Source of the DNA: Candidatus Poribacteria bacterium | Lineage (GTDB): Bacteria > Poribacteria > WGA-4E > JAJDTR01 | Length of the DNA: 64,000 nucleotides | Reading direction: 5' to 3' | NCBI GenBank assembly: GCA_028820655.1 | Contig: JAPPIK010000033.1 | Coordinates: forward strand, 1-64,000 | Shown here: positions 36,524 through 46,178 of the stretch, piece after piece | How positions within the stretch are numbered: the first letter of the stretch is position 1 | Layout of the letters: each line of letters opens with the position of its first letter | Made by a program: the position numbers and the translations under genes | The notes under the pieces: generated by a model | Database searches by the model: none | Told to the model about the DNA's origin: nothing | What the model saw: the letters and a program-made list of their open reading frames with translations, nothing else

Positions 36524-37546
36524 CTAAGATTCTGGCGGCTTGGTTGTTTCCAATAGGCGATCGATGATATCAAGGCTCGTGATGCCGTCCGCTTCGGCGT
36601 TGAAATTTGTAAGAATGCGGTGGCGAAGGACGGGTTTGGCAACTGCTCTTATGTCGTCGCAGGAAACATGATAGCGGCCATGCATGATGGCACGCGCTTT
36701 CCCGCCCAACACAAGGCATTGCGAGGCGCGCGGACCGGCTCCCCAATTTACCCAATCCTTAATCTCTTGAGGTGCATTCGCCGCCCCGGGTCGAGAGTTG
36801 CGGCTTAACTCGACGGCGTAATTCACAATCGACTCCGCAATCGGTACCTTCCGCACAATTTTCTGCAACTTCAAAACCTCGCTACCTGTAAGCACATGTT
36901 CCAGTTCCGGTGCGTAGGCGGAGGTTGTCGCCATGACGATCCGCTTTTCATCGTCTTTATCGGGATAATTGATATAAACATTGAACATGAAGCGATCCAA
37001 TTGCGCTTCCGGCAGCGGATATGTTCCCTCCTGTTCAATTGGATTCTGGGTCGCCAAAACGAAGAAAGGAAGGTCCAAACCGTAGGTCGTTCCGCCTGCG
37101 GATACTTTGTACTCCTGCATCGCCTGCAGTAGTGCGGCTTGTGTTTTTGGCGGAGTTCGATTGATTTCATCGGCGAGCACGATGTTAGCGAAAACCGGTC
37201 CCTTGATAAATCTAAAGGATCGTCTTCCTGTTTCAATGTCCTCTTGGATAATGTCTGTGCCGATGATATCGGAGGGCATCAGATCGGGGGTAAACTGAAT
37301 GCGGTTGAATTCAAGATCCAGAATTCGCGCCAAGCTGTTAATCAGCAGCGTCTTTGCCAACCCGGGCACTCCGACAAGCAGACAGTGCCCTTGAGAAAAC
37401 AGGGAGATCAAGAGTTCATCAATCACGGTCTGCTGACCGACAATCTGCTTCTTTAACTCCTCCAATATTCTCGCTCGTGCCTTTGTAAGGAATTCGGCAG
37501 CTTGCAGGTCCGAGTCTAGGATTTCAACCTGATTGTTTTCGTTCAC
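36524..37546 (-). CDS. MoxR-family AAA+ ATPase
   Basis: A 340-residue chaperone-like ATPase. Walker A is LLVGVPGLAKTLL near residue 60, Walker B is NIVLADEINRTPPKTQAAL near residue 125, and LATQNPIEQEGTYPLPEAQLDRF is sensor 1 and the MoxR signature. The C-terminal lid domain follows. MoxR proteins usually act with a von Willebrand A domain partner on the maturation of complexes; no such gene is next to it here. It lies between the GHMP kinase and ugd on the same strand. Confidence 0.92.
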   Translation of the reverse strand: MNENNQVEILDSDLQAAEFLTKARARILEELKKQIVGQQTVIDELLISLFSQGHCLLVGVPGLAKTLLINSLARILDLEFNRIQFTPDLMPSDIIGTDIIQEDIETGRRSFRFIKGPVFANIVLADEINRTPPKTQAALLQAMQEYKVSAGGTTYGLDLPFFVLATQNPIEQEGTYPLPEAQLDRFMFNVYINYPDKDDEKRIVMATTSAYAPELEHVLTGSEVLKLQKIVRKVPIAESIVNYAVELSRNSRPGAANAPQEIKDWVNWGAGPRASQCLVLGGKARAIMHGRYHVSCDDIRAVAKPVLRHRILTNFNAEADGITSLDIIDRLLETTKPPES

Positions 37547-37603
37547 GTGTTAGTATCCCGGTGTCAACGGACTATTCGGATAGCGCGACAAATCGGAGTC
37601 ACT

Positions 37604-38656
37604 TTAATTGACTCGCCATGTCTGCAACCCATCGAAGTCAAAGTTAAAGTCGATGATTCTCGCGCCCGACTCTTCAAGTTTCTGACGCACCAGATGTTCT
37701 TGATCCGCCTCGCAATAGAACACCAAGCATCCGCCCCCGCCAGCGCCGCACGCTTTCCCACCGATGGCGCCGTGACCGAGCGCCGTATCAAAAAGGTGGT
37801 CAATGTGTTCATTCGTCACCGAAGGGTGAAGCGTCTTCTGATTCGCCCAATTTTCATTGAGTAATTGGCCAAAATCTGACAGCCTGCCGCTTATGAGTGC
37901 GGTTTTCGCAGATTTGGCAATCTCTTTCATATTTCTTAGCGCCGCACGTGTTTTTGCCTCTTTGTTCAAGTAGGCGTCCGTCACATTCTGATGGATATTC
38001 CCCGACGGGCGAGACCGGCCCGAATAGCAGAGGACGAGGTTTTTTTCAAGCTCGTATTGGACCTCGGGGGCGATTTTCAGGCTAGATGTCTTCACCTCTT
38101 CGCCCATAAACTCCATGAAATTGATTCCGCCCACAGCACTGGCGTAGTGATCCTGTTTTCCTCCGAGAATCCCTAATTCGTGGCGCTCGATTGAACTCGC
38201 CAATTCAGCGTACTCGTAGGGGAGCAGCGGCGACTCTTTGAATGTGCTCAACACACCAACCAGCGCCACGCCCATCGCAGCCGAGGTCCCGAGCCCGCTT
38301 TCGGGGGGCGCAATTGACTGCGTGGACAGCGAAAATCCGTTTTCTGTCGCCAGCATTTTCCGCGTAGCCGCCTTCACGAGGTCAATCTTGCCGTCATACC
38401 GGAGCTGACTGATGTCCGGCGCTTCCACGCCGACATCGAAATCCGCTGAATAGAGTCGAATCCCGTTTTTGGAGGCATTGTTGCTTTCCGACAGCACCGA
38501 ATCGTCCTGACCATCGCTGCAAGCGACGGTGGCGAAGGAATAGATATTTATCGCAGTATTGACAACGAGTCCTTTTGACTCCTCCGTAAAAAGTGCAACA
38601 TCGGTCCATCCACCGGCAAAATCAATGCGCACGGGAGCTCGAGCTCGAAATAACAT
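37604..38656 (-). CDS. GHMP-family sugar kinase (heptose-7-phosphate kinase-like)
   Basis: A 350-residue small-molecule kinase. The N-terminus RARAPVRIDFAGGWTDV is motif 1 of the HddA/fucokinase-like subgroup, PPESGLGTSAAMGVALVG is the phosphate-binding motif 2, and KACGAGGGGCLVFYCE motif 3. HddA-type enzymes phosphorylate D-glycero-D-manno-heptose 7-phosphate, but other sugars are possible. The ATG at 38656 has an ideal GGAGG site seven bases ahead, so I prefer it to the TTG one codon earlier. It is the first gene of the run that ends with tRNA-Sec. Confidence 0.87.
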   Translation of the reverse strand: MLFRARAPVRIDFAGGWTDVALFTEESKGLVVNTAINIYSFATVACSDGQDDSVLSESNNASKNGIRLYSADFDVGVEAPDISQLRYDGKIDLVKAATRKMLATENGFSLSTQSIAPPESGLGTSAAMGVALVGVLSTFKESPLLPYEYAELASSIERHELGILGGKQDHYASAVGGINFMEFMGEEVKTSSLKIAPEVQYELEKNLVLCYSGRSRPSGNIHQNVTDAYLNKEAKTRAALRNMKEIAKSAKTALISGRLSDFGQLLNENWANQKTLHPSVTNEHIDHLFDTALGHGAIGGKACGAGGGGCLVFYCEADQEHLVRQKLEESGARIIDFNFDFDGLQTWRVN

Positions 38657-39186
38657 CAATTGCCTCCTTCGATGGCGTCGGGTGCGGTGGTCGCGGCCGG
38701 GGGGTGCAGCGAATTCCGCTCCGCATCCCTCGTGCGCACGAAAACACTTTGAACACAGCGATTCTCGGGTGGCATTGACAGGAAATTACCGGATTCCGAA
38801 TTCAAGTAGGCGTGTGTCATGTATTCGACATCCGAATCTTTTTGACTCCAAGCAGCAATTATATTCCGCGCATCAAGCAATCGCATAATCCCTGGCAGGC
38901 TTTAGGACCCATCGAAAAAATATATTTGGCGTCTAGGTGACAGAGAACCTTGTCGTCGAAGGATTCGCTTGAAATGAAAGATTGGATGGAAGTATAATGA
39001 TGGGAGAATTGAATCACGCTTGACTTGATATCCCTGCGCGATAGTTCAGGATATTTGAAATTCTTCAAAGGATCGGCGGTTACCGGTATGGAGCCATGCC
39101 ATGCAAGACATTGGAAGCCTCAACCCGCTCGGGAGTCGACCCTAACAAATCGAGGCAACCAAAATCTTGGGACTCCCAAACCGACA
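38657..39186. other. 530-base region with two small unproven frames
   Basis: It holds two minus-strand frames: 38859-39068 (69 codons) and 38656-38886 (76 codons). The second ends TGATG over the start of the GHMP kinase, as in coupled translation, but neither has a recognised domain or a ribosome site. They may be a degraded gene or a long leader. No RNA gene or repeat was seen. Confidence 0.35.
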
Positions 39187-39471
39187 TTACGCGACAGCGT
39201 CTTTAAGTTCTTTGCCGGCCTTGAATGATGGAACACTCTTTGCGGGAATATTGAGTTCCGCGCCTGTCTGTGGGTTACGTCCTGTGCGAGCCGCTCTGGT
39301 CTTCACGTCAAAGGTTCCAAAACCAATCAACCCAACCGAGTTTCCTGCGGCGAGCGCATCCTTAATGGTATCGACAACGGCGTCGACTGCGCCGCTTGCA
39401 TCTTTCTTACTCAAACCCGTTGCATCAGCAACACTATTGATGACATCTTGCTTCGATAATCTATCAGCCAT
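39187..39471 (-). CDS. hup: HU-family nucleoid protein
   Basis: A 94-residue histone-like DNA-bending protein. [20 protein letters not shown] forms the N-terminal helices, [25 protein letters not shown] the beta arm with the RxGRNPxTG signature, and [19 protein letters not shown] the C-terminus with the SxxPxFKxGKxLK motif. It is a homodimer in the family. The ATG at 39471 has AAGGAGGAT ahead; the longer frame to 39534 would run into the promoter. It is probably highly expressed. Confidence 0.95.
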   Translation of the reverse strand: MADRLSKQDVINSVADATGLSKKDASGAVDAVVDTIKDALAAGNSVGLIGFGTFDVKTRAARTGRNPQTGAELNIPAKSVPSFKAGKELKDAVA

Positions 39472-39533
39472 CTTATCCTCCTTAATTGATTTTGAATATA
39501 CACCGAGTCGCATTATGACTGCGATTCTGCCCA

Positions 39534-39563
39534 ATTATACATGCACCATTATTGGTCTGTCAA
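39534..39563 (-). promoter_or_regulatory. Consensus promoter of hup
   Basis: On the minus strand a perfect -35 TTGACA (39558-39563) and a perfect -10 TATAAT (39534-39539) are 18 bases apart. This is the best promoter in the window and fits strong expression of HU. It implies a leader of about 55 bases. Confidence 0.85.
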
Positions 39564-39900
39564 GTCAAAAACATTCCCAAACACTGTGTGGGAGTAGGTG
39601 CCACGGCAATTGACAACGAGTAGTAATGACGACTAACGCCTCGGGCTACTCGACGGTCACGGGAAACCGATGAGCGGAATCGCGGTACGAATGTTGGCGG
39701 AGGCGGAACACTTCCCGATCTTGTTTGGCGAACAATCCGCGAGTTCGCTCGCGACCAAGGAAATCTGTCGTCGAGCGCGTAGAACCGATGCTAACACGCG
39801 GCGGCGACCGGGATTTCAACATGGCAAGGAGCGCCCAACACATGGACAACAAACCCGTACAACGCCGATCCACGCGGGCTGTTAAAGGAACCCTGCGACA
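39564..39900. other. Divergent spacer between hup and the ABC exporter
   Basis: The remaining part has overlapping frames on both strands (39646-40005 minus, 39670-39885 plus) with arginine-rich, protein-unlike composition. I see no supported gene. Confidence 0.5.
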
Positions 39901-40746
39901 ATGATGACGAACACTTTGGTGGTTGATCGACTGGTTAAACATTTCCACCGGAAGAAACCGTACCCAAACAATGGAAAATTGACGTTCCCCCAGAAAATCA
40001 ATCATCGATTGAAAAACGAGAAGGAGGTCGTCAAGGCAGTCGACGATGTCTCGTTTCGGGTTGCTATGGGCGAGATTTACGGAATCCTCGGTGCCAATGG
40101 GTCGGGAAAATCGACCTTGATTCGATTGATTTCTACTCTGCTGCTTCCCGACAGCGGTGAGATCTCGTTCTTCGGATACGACGTGGTCAAAGACAGTTTT
40201 AAATTCCGGCAGATGATCAACCGGGTTTCCGTGGAAGCCTCGTTCTTCAAGCGATTGTCCTCGGAGGAGAACTTGGTGTACGCCGCACGGCTCTACGGGC
40301 TTTCGGCGCGCGAAGCACGCGAGAAGGCGGAAAAGATTTTGGTTCGGCTCGGGTTCGATTCCACACGAATGGACGAAATGATGGAGGATCTGTCACGGGG
40401 TATGCAACAGAAAATCGCCATTGCCCGCGCACTGCTTACCTCCCCAATCCTGTTGCTGCTCGATGAACCCACGACGGGCTTGGACCCGAAATCGAAACGC
40501 GACGTGCAGCGTTTCATCAGTGAGATCCGGGAGGACAACGATGTCGTTGTGCTATTGACCACGCACGATATGGTCGAAGCCGAAACCCTGTGCGATCACA
40601 TCGCCATTATCGATAACGGCAAGTTTATCGCCACAGGCACGCCGAAAGAACTGAAAGCTCAGGTCAGTACGCAGGGCGACCAGGTAACGCTTGAGGATGT
40701 GTTCATAGAACTAACCGGAACAGATTTGGCGGAGGACGTGGAATAG
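39901..40746 (+). CDS. ABC exporter ATPase (ABC-2 / NatA-like)
   Basis: A 281-residue ATPase. Walker A is GANGSGKSTLIRL near residue 65, the signature is LSRGMQQKIAIARALL, Walker B is LLLLDEPTTGLDPKS and the H-loop is LLTTHDMVEA. A basic insertion of about 25 residues before the ATPase core (FHRKKPYPNNGK region) is longer than usual. AAGGAACC precedes the ATG. The partner permease starts three bases after the stop. The type is used for export of drugs, lipids or polysaccharides. Confidence 0.9.
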   Translation: MMTNTLVVDRLVKHFHRKKPYPNNGKLTFPQKINHRLKNEKEVVKAVDDVSFRVAMGEIYGILGANGSGKSTLIRLISTLLLPDSGEISFFGYDVVKDSFKFRQMINRVSVEASFFKRLSSEENLVYAARLYGLSAREAREKAEKILVRLGFDSTRMDEMMEDLSRGMQQKIAIARALLTSPILLLLDEPTTGLDPKSKRDVQRFISEIREDNDVVVLLTTHDMVEAETLCDHIAIIDNGKFIATGTPKELKAQVSTQGDQVTLEDVFIELTGTDLAEDVE

Positions 40747-40749
40747 ACG

Positions 40750-41556
40750 ATGTTCGATATCAAACGCGAGACCGTGGTCTCTTATGCTTTCATCGAGCGC
40801 AATTTCAACCTTCTCAAGCGGTATCTTAACTGGGAGATTCTCTTTTTCACCTATTCAATCGTCAATGCACTTACGATTGGGTTAATCATGGTGGGGCGCG
40901 GCACGGCAAGAGACGTACTCTATCTGGTGATTGGCGCATTGATATGGGGGTTTCTTTCAATCATGATGCGGGAGGTGAGCGATGCCATTACGTGGGAACG
41001 ATGGGAAGGTACGATTGAATACACGTTCATGGCGCCCATTTACCGCATCACACATCTTGTCGGGTCGTGCTTTTTCGCCATACTGTACGGTTTGTTGCGG
41101 ACGGGCATCGTTCTAGCCGTGATGCCGTTTTTTTTCGGCGAACACATCGACTTAAGTCACGCCAATTGGTTGACATTGGCGGTCACCGTACTCACCGCCA
41201 GCCTCTCCTTCATCGGGATCGGCTTGATGGCGGCAATCTTTCCGTTGCTTTCCCCTGAAAAGGGGCAGGCGGCCACAGGAATCCTCCAATCGGTTATTTT
41301 GCTGATTTCCGGCGTTTATTACGAGATTGGAGTATTGCCGGAGTGGATGCAAGTGATCTCTCGAATCTCACCAGCCACCTATGCGCTCAGGTCCACGCGT
41401 GCGGCAATGCTTGATAACTCATCAATCGCCGACCAAGCCAACAACCTCATCTTGCTTCTGATTATCGGGATTATCACAATCCCGCTCGGTTTCTGGGTTT
41501 TCCATCTGGGAGAACAATATGCGAAGCGGGCAGGGCGACTGAAGCGGAGCGGGTAA
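40750..41556 (+). CDS. ABC-2 type permease
   Basis: A 268-residue inner membrane protein with six predicted helices and a cytoplasmic N-terminus (FIERNFNLLKRYLNWEI). The block GVYYEIGVLPEWMQVISRISPATYALR near residue 195 is the typical ABC-2 segment before the last helices. It is paired with the ATPase gene directly upstream. The cargo is not known. A start ATG follows AGACG three bases after the upstream stop, so translation is coupled. Confidence 0.87.
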   Translation: MFDIKRETVVSYAFIERNFNLLKRYLNWEILFFTYSIVNALTIGLIMVGRGTARDVLYLVIGALIWGFLSIMMREVSDAITWERWEGTIEYTFMAPIYRITHLVGSCFFAILYGLLRTGIVLAVMPFFFGEHIDLSHANWLTLAVTVLTASLSFIGIGLMAAIFPLLSPEKGQAATGILQSVILLISGVYYEIGVLPEWMQVISRISPATYALRSTRAAMLDNSSIADQANNLILLLIIGIITIPLGFWVFHLGEQYAKRAGRLKRSG

Positions 41557-41720
41557 TCGGTTCAAAGACCACGTGGGATTTACCCGCATCGGGTTGGCAT
41601 TTGGTTAAGCATTTGACTGTGAACATGATGCAACTTACAGTGCACCCTATCGGACTGACAAAAGCATCGATCGGAGGCTGACACACGTACCGGATGTTAC
41701 AACGATGCGGCCACCAAACT

Positions 41721-41762
41721 CAATGTTGGCAGACATTGGCGGCGCCCCGTTTGCCAACATTG
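41721..41762. repeat. Perfect 11-base inverted repeat upstream of argF
   Basis: CAATGTTGGCA at 41721-41731 is followed after 20 bases by its exact reverse complement at 41752-41762. The loop is G/C-rich (GGCGGCGCC). It lies in the 340-base spacer 41557-41896, 135 bases before the argF start, where nothing else is recognised. There is no T-run after it, so it is more likely an RNA stem in the argF leader or a regulator site than a terminator for the exporter. Confidence 0.5.
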
Positions 41763-41896
41763 TTCGTTAATGGGGAAAATCAAATTCACAGATGTGGAAC
41801 ACATAAGTTTAAGCAAAATACAACGGGGATGATCGGTCATAGGTTGATCAGGCAGGCTCCGCAGCCGGTTTCACTGTTTATCTTTGGAGAAGATTT

Positions 41897-42811
41897 ATGC
41901 ACTTGATTTCACTCAAGGATTGGACACGAGAAGATATTCTAAGTGTCGTCGAGAGAAGTATCGACATAAAACGATTTCCTGACAGATACGGAGACTTGAT
42001 GCAGGGACGCAGCCTCGCGCTACTATTTCAGAAAACCTCGACGCGAACTCGTTGCGCCGGCGAGATTGGCATGACACAGTTGGGCGGTCACTCCCTATTT
42101 TTGGATTGGGGAGTGACAAATTTTGTCTTGACGGATTTTCAGGATGAAATCCGAGTGCTGTCGGACTATGTGGACGTCATTCTGGCTCGACTGCTGAAAC
42201 ATTCGGACGTGATAAGGGCAGCGGAAGTCTCGTCTGTTCCAGTTATCAACGGTTGCTGTGATCGATATCACCCTACTCAGATATTGGCGGATCTGATGAC
42301 CATCCAAGAAAAATTGGGACGAGTCGAAGGAGTCAAACTCACCTATGTCGGAATTCACAACAATGTGTGTAACTCGCTAATTGCGGCTGGGGCGAAGGTA
42401 GGCATGGAAGTGACCGTCGTGGCGCCGATAACCAATCCGGCCGCGGTTGATGACGCCTTGTTTGAAGAAGCATGCAGGACGGGGTTGTGCAGAACATCAA
42501 CCCGTTTGAGTGAGGCAATTGCCGAAAGTGATGTCGTTTACACGGACACGTGGGTGGACATGGAGTTCTTTGGAAATCCCGAATTTGAATCTGAAAAACA
42601 GCGCCGCATCGAGTTGATGCAACCTTACCAGTTGAATAACACGGTCATGGAAGGGCACAACGCCTTGGTCATGCACTGTTTGCCCGCTCACCGGGGTTAC
42701 GAGATTTCGGGAGAACTCATGCATGATCCACGGTCTATAGTGTTCGAACAATCGGAAAATCGACTGTACGGGATGAAGGGGTTGGTGGTCCAGATCATGC
42801 GGGAAACATGA
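41897..42811 (+). CDS. argF: Ornithine carbamoyltransferase-family protein
   Basis: A 304-residue transcarbamylase, probably of arginine synthesis (ornithine + carbamoyl phosphate to citrulline). The carbamoyl-phosphate motif STRTR is at residues 48-52, CDRYHPTQILADL near 118 and MHCLPAHRGYEI near 257 are typical of the ornithine branch. The ornithine-side loop, normally DxWxSMG, reads DTWVDMEFFG here, so the amino-acid substrate should be verified. GGAGAAG precedes the ATG. It is a single gene with no other arg gene nearby. Confidence 0.87.
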   Translation: MHLISLKDWTREDILSVVERSIDIKRFPDRYGDLMQGRSLALLFQKTSTRTRCAGEIGMTQLGGHSLFLDWGVTNFVLTDFQDEIRVLSDYVDVILARLLKHSDVIRAAEVSSVPVINGCCDRYHPTQILADLMTIQEKLGRVEGVKLTYVGIHNNVCNSLIAAGAKVGMEVTVVAPITNPAAVDDALFEEACRTGLCRTSTRLSEAIAESDVVYTDTWVDMEFFGNPEFESEKQRRIELMQPYQLNNTVMEGHNALVMHCLPAHRGYEISGELMHDPRSIVFEQSENRLYGMKGLVVQIMRET

Positions 42812-43032
42812 ACCCGAGGCCGCGTCATGACTCTCATTGTCGGATAGAAATGACAGCCAAGACACAACGATGCGAGGGACAATACTCCTTCTGCCATAAC
42901 CGGCTTTTCGAGGTGCAGCGTCATCGTGCGCCAAAATCGCGATAATTTAGAGTGCCTGCCTTCGCCGCCGCCTAACCGGTAAGCGAAGAGATCGGCGAAT
43001 TGACGATTGCCGACTCAACCGTATCGAAACCC

Positions 43033-45237
43033 ATGATTCCAGTCTTGCTCATTTTACAATCCTTGCTCTGGGGACATCCGGATGGGTTGGGATCGCACGT
43101 CGTTACAGCATACCGATTAGAAGAAATCCCACCTCCAACAATAGACGGCCGCCTGGATGACCCCGCCTGGGAAGCGGCATCTCCCATTTCCGGGTTCATC
43201 CAGCTTGAACCACAACGCGGTGAACCTGCGACCGACGACACGCTCGCCTATATCGTCTATGACCGCCACAATCTCTACGTCGCGTTTCGCTGTTTCGATG
43301 CCGAACCCGATAAGATTGTGAGCCGCATCGCTCGGCGCGGAAAGATCTACGATTCGGATCTCATCTCATTCTTTATCGATCCCCACCACGATCACCGCAC
43401 GGGTTATAAGTTTGGCACCACCCCCAGCGGAATCCAAGAGGACAACTATCGCTACGATGACACCCAAATCGATGGGAGTTGGCACGGGATTTGGTGGGTT
43501 GAATCGCAAATCGATGAACTCGGCTGGACCGCGGAGTTCCGGATTCCATTCGCAAATTTTCGGTTCCCGGACGCCGACAATCAGGTGTGGGGATTCGACA
43601 TTGAACGGCTGAATCGCCGGAAGACGGAGATTTCTATCTGGAAACAGATGACACAAGCCGGATTCAGGACGCGGATGTCGGACCTCGGCCACCTCGTTGG
43701 CATTTCGGGGATTGAGACGGGTAAATCGTTCGAGGTAATTCCTTATGCACTGGCGGGTTCGTCAAAAACCCGCACGCAGAGCGTCGCTGCACAGTTGGGC
43801 GCGGGGATTGACCTGCAGTATAGCCTGTCCGGTGCGCTAAAAACGAACTTGACGATCAATCCGGATTTCGCACAAGTGGAGGCAGATCAGTTGGAGATTA
43901 ACCTTACCCGATTTCCGACACGTTTTCCGGAGAAACGACCGTTTTTCGTTGAAGGGAACAGCTTCTTCGAGACGCCGCTCGACCTGTTCTTCAGCCGACG
44001 CGTCGGAAGTCTGGGCGATATTCTGTGGGGCGGGAAGATTACGGGCAAGGTAGACCGTTATTCAATCGGACTGCTCGGAGCGCAAACGGGGAGTTTTGAT
44101 TCGCTGGAAATAGGACAGCCGTCACGATCCAAGGAGGAGGCGTGGTATTCCGCTATGCGGCTAAAGCGCGACATTCTCAAGCGTTCAACCGTCGGGGCGC
44201 TCTTCACGAACCGGGAACACGGCGATGGTTACAGCCGCGTCGTCGGCGCCGATATGAGTCTTGCTTTCGGCAGGAGCTATCACGCCACCGGACAAGCCGC
44301 TCGGAGCCTCCAGTCAGACGGAACCGCAGCGGGAAACGCTTACATTCTGAATTTCGCCAACCGCACCTACCTGTGGGACATCAAGGCGGAATTTGAGCGC
44401 ATTGGAGCACGGTTCGAAACGAACCAGACAGGCTTCCTGGAGAAAGAACGCTATCGAGGATGGCAGCGGCTTGACGCCGAGGCGACATACAGCGCTCGAA
44501 CGGATAATCGTTGGCGTCCCTTCTTCGGCGCGGGCGGCGGGGTATCCCAGACGCTTTATAAGGATGACTACTTCGAAAACTGGCGGCGCGAACATCCCAC
44601 ACTGCGCCTGGCACAGGACTTCGCGGAGGATCTGGTTGCGTGGGATACGAAACTCATCGGCGGATTGATCTTCACGGAGTCCTTCCTGAGTCGGATCCGC
44701 GCAGTGTACGAGCATAGCCGCGAGATAGAGCTGACAGACATATTTAGAGCAACCTACGTCGCGGTGGACATCGACACAAACCGCGCCAAACCCATTGCGG
44801 GTTGGTTGAGGTTCAATCGCGCAGACTACTATAATTTCGAAAAGCAAGCCGTTGGCTTGCAGCGAGCGGTTTCCATAGCGAACACGGTTCGCCCGCGGAG
44901 CAACTTTGCGATCGATTTCAGGGGAAGTTACGCGCATAGTCTGGATTCGCTGCGGGTCATCGATGGCCGATTTCTCGTGGGTTCCCTGCGGATAACCTAC
45001 CTATTCACACGGGATGTTTTCTTGCGGATCTTCACTCAGGCGGCTCGCACGCGCACCGCGTTCGAGCAGATACGGGTCGCGGAGGATTATCTGGTTAGCG
45101 TGTTGTTCGGTTGGGAGTACAGTCCGAAGAGCAATCTCTTTGTGGGGTATAACGAAGGTTGGCGGACCGAAAGCGAAAGAACTCTATCGGGCAACCGTGT
45201 TTTTGTGTTCAAGGTAGGATATTTGTGGAACCGTTAG
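43033..45237 (+). CDS. DUF5916-type outer membrane protein with CBM9-like domain
   Basis: A 734-residue exported protein. A hydrophobic signal (MIPVLLILQSLLWG) is followed by a carbohydrate-binding-9-like beta sandwich at about residues 30-215: IDGRLDDPAWEAA opens it, and TAEFRIPFANFRFPD and WGFDIERLNRR close it. Residues 230-734 (GIDLQYSLSGALKTNLTINP, RFPEKRPFFVEGNSFF) match DUF5916, thought to be an outer-membrane beta-barrel; the C-terminal aromatic strand VFKVGYLWNR fits that. The function is unknown; it may bind glycans. The TTG at 43000 is an alternative start 11 codons upstream. Confidence 0.8.
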   Translation: MIPVLLILQSLLWGHPDGLGSHVVTAYRLEEIPPPTIDGRLDDPAWEAASPISGFIQLEPQRGEPATDDTLAYIVYDRHNLYVAFRCFDAEPDKIVSRIARRGKIYDSDLISFFIDPHHDHRTGYKFGTTPSGIQEDNYRYDDTQIDGSWHGIWWVESQIDELGWTAEFRIPFANFRFPDADNQVWGFDIERLNRRKTEISIWKQMTQAGFRTRMSDLGHLVGISGIETGKSFEVIPYALAGSSKTRTQSVAAQLGAGIDLQYSLSGALKTNLTINPDFAQVEADQLEINLTRFPTRFPEKRPFFVEGNSFFETPLDLFFSRRVGSLGDILWGGKITGKVDRYSIGLLGAQTGSFDSLEIGQPSRSKEEAWYSAMRLKRDILKRSTVGALFTNREHGDGYSRVVGADMSLAFGRSYHATGQAARSLQSDGTAAGNAYILNFANRTYLWDIKAEFERIGARFETNQTGFLEKERYRGWQRLDAEATYSARTDNRWRPFFGAGGGVSQTLYKDDYFENWRREHPTLRLAQDFAEDLVAWDTKLIGGLIFTESFLSRIRAVYEHSREIELTDIFRATYVAVDIDTNRAKPIAGWLRFNRADYYNFEKQAVGLQRAVSIANTVRPRSNFAIDFRGSYAHSLDSLRVIDGRFLVGSLRITYLFTRDVFLRIFTQAARTRTAFEQIRVAEDYLVSVLFGWEYSPKSNLFVGYNEGWRTESERTLSGNRVFVFKVGYLWNR

Positions 45238-45333
45238 CACCACGCGGATCGGAAGGATGGGAGAGATAAAAGCGCCGTCGGAAGCGGGGCGCATACCTCG
45301 GACCTGCGCGACGGGGGGTTGCGTTTTGCGGAT

Positions 45334-45969
45334 TCAGTCGCTCGATCCGCTGTTGAGTCGAGAAAAGGCGAAGACGAGGCGGTAGAGGGCGGTAACATGC
45401 GCGGTCAAGGCGAGAAAAGCAAATACACAGACGAGGATGATGCCGTTCGATGCCCAAGGAACATCGACGATAAAGCCTTGAACAAGCAATCCCAAGGCTA
45501 AGAGCGCGATGCGTTCCGGACGCTGCATTAGCCCGACTTTACATTCGACCTGAAGACCTTCCGCTCGTGCGCGGACGTAGCTTACGAGAATCGAACCGAT
45601 CACCGAAGCGAAGACCAAGATCACCCCCAACCGATGCGAGAGGTGATAGAAGTAAATCATGGCGCCGAGGAAGATGACGGCTTCGGAGTAACGATCAATC
45701 ACCGAATCGAGCAACGCTCCGGAGGCATTCGATTCGTCCTTGCCACTGAATCGCGCTACCACGCCGTCCATCGCATCGAAGCACCCACCGAACAGGATCA
45801 GGATACCCGCCACGACCAACCGACCGGTTGCCAAGAAGAACGCGGCGATCGCGTTCACCAATAATCCCACAATCGTGATCATGTTAGCCGTAACACCGAT
45901 TACGGTAAGCGCTTTGGCAATGGGAAGTAGGATTATTTTGCCCAGAGAGCGAAAGTTCTTTTCAATCAT
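45334..45969 (-). CDS. CDP-alcohol phosphatidyltransferase (inositol-phosphate-type)
   Basis: A 211-residue membrane enzyme with about six helices. The motif D(x)2DG(x)2AR...G(x)3D(x)3D is present as FDAMDGVVARFSGKDESNAS then GALLDSVIDR, with a slightly longer spacer than in the PgsA-like gene at 18137. The opening TANMITIVGLLVNAIAAFFL and the C-terminal basic PERIALLAL resemble archaetidyl/phosphatidylinositol-phosphate synthases. So it may attach inositol phosphate or a similar alcohol to CDP-diacylglycerol. It converges on the DUF5916 gene. The ATG at 45969 has no clear ribosome site. Confidence 0.82.
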   Translation of the reverse strand: MIEKNFRSLGKIILLPIAKALTVIGVTANMITIVGLLVNAIAAFFLATGRLVVAGILILFGGCFDAMDGVVARFSGKDESNASGALLDSVIDRYSEAVIFLGAMIYFYHLSHRLGVILVFASVIGSILVSYVRARAEGLQVECKVGLMQRPERIALLALGLLVQGFIVDVPWASNGIILVCVFAFLALTAHVTALYRLVFAFSRLNSGSSD

Positions 45970-46178
45970 CGATAGACAACGTAGAGAACAATTGCGCGCG
46001 GCATCACGACGATGTGCGCAAGTCAGTTAGCGTGAATTGCGAAACGCTTTACGAACCGGCAAACCGGAAGCTGGACTTACATAAGATTAGCATAGATTTG
46101 CCGCCAACGGAAGAGAAACCGCACAATGGTCGGCACCGAACGCGAGAAAGCCATGTCGATTCCACGGAGCCATACCTT

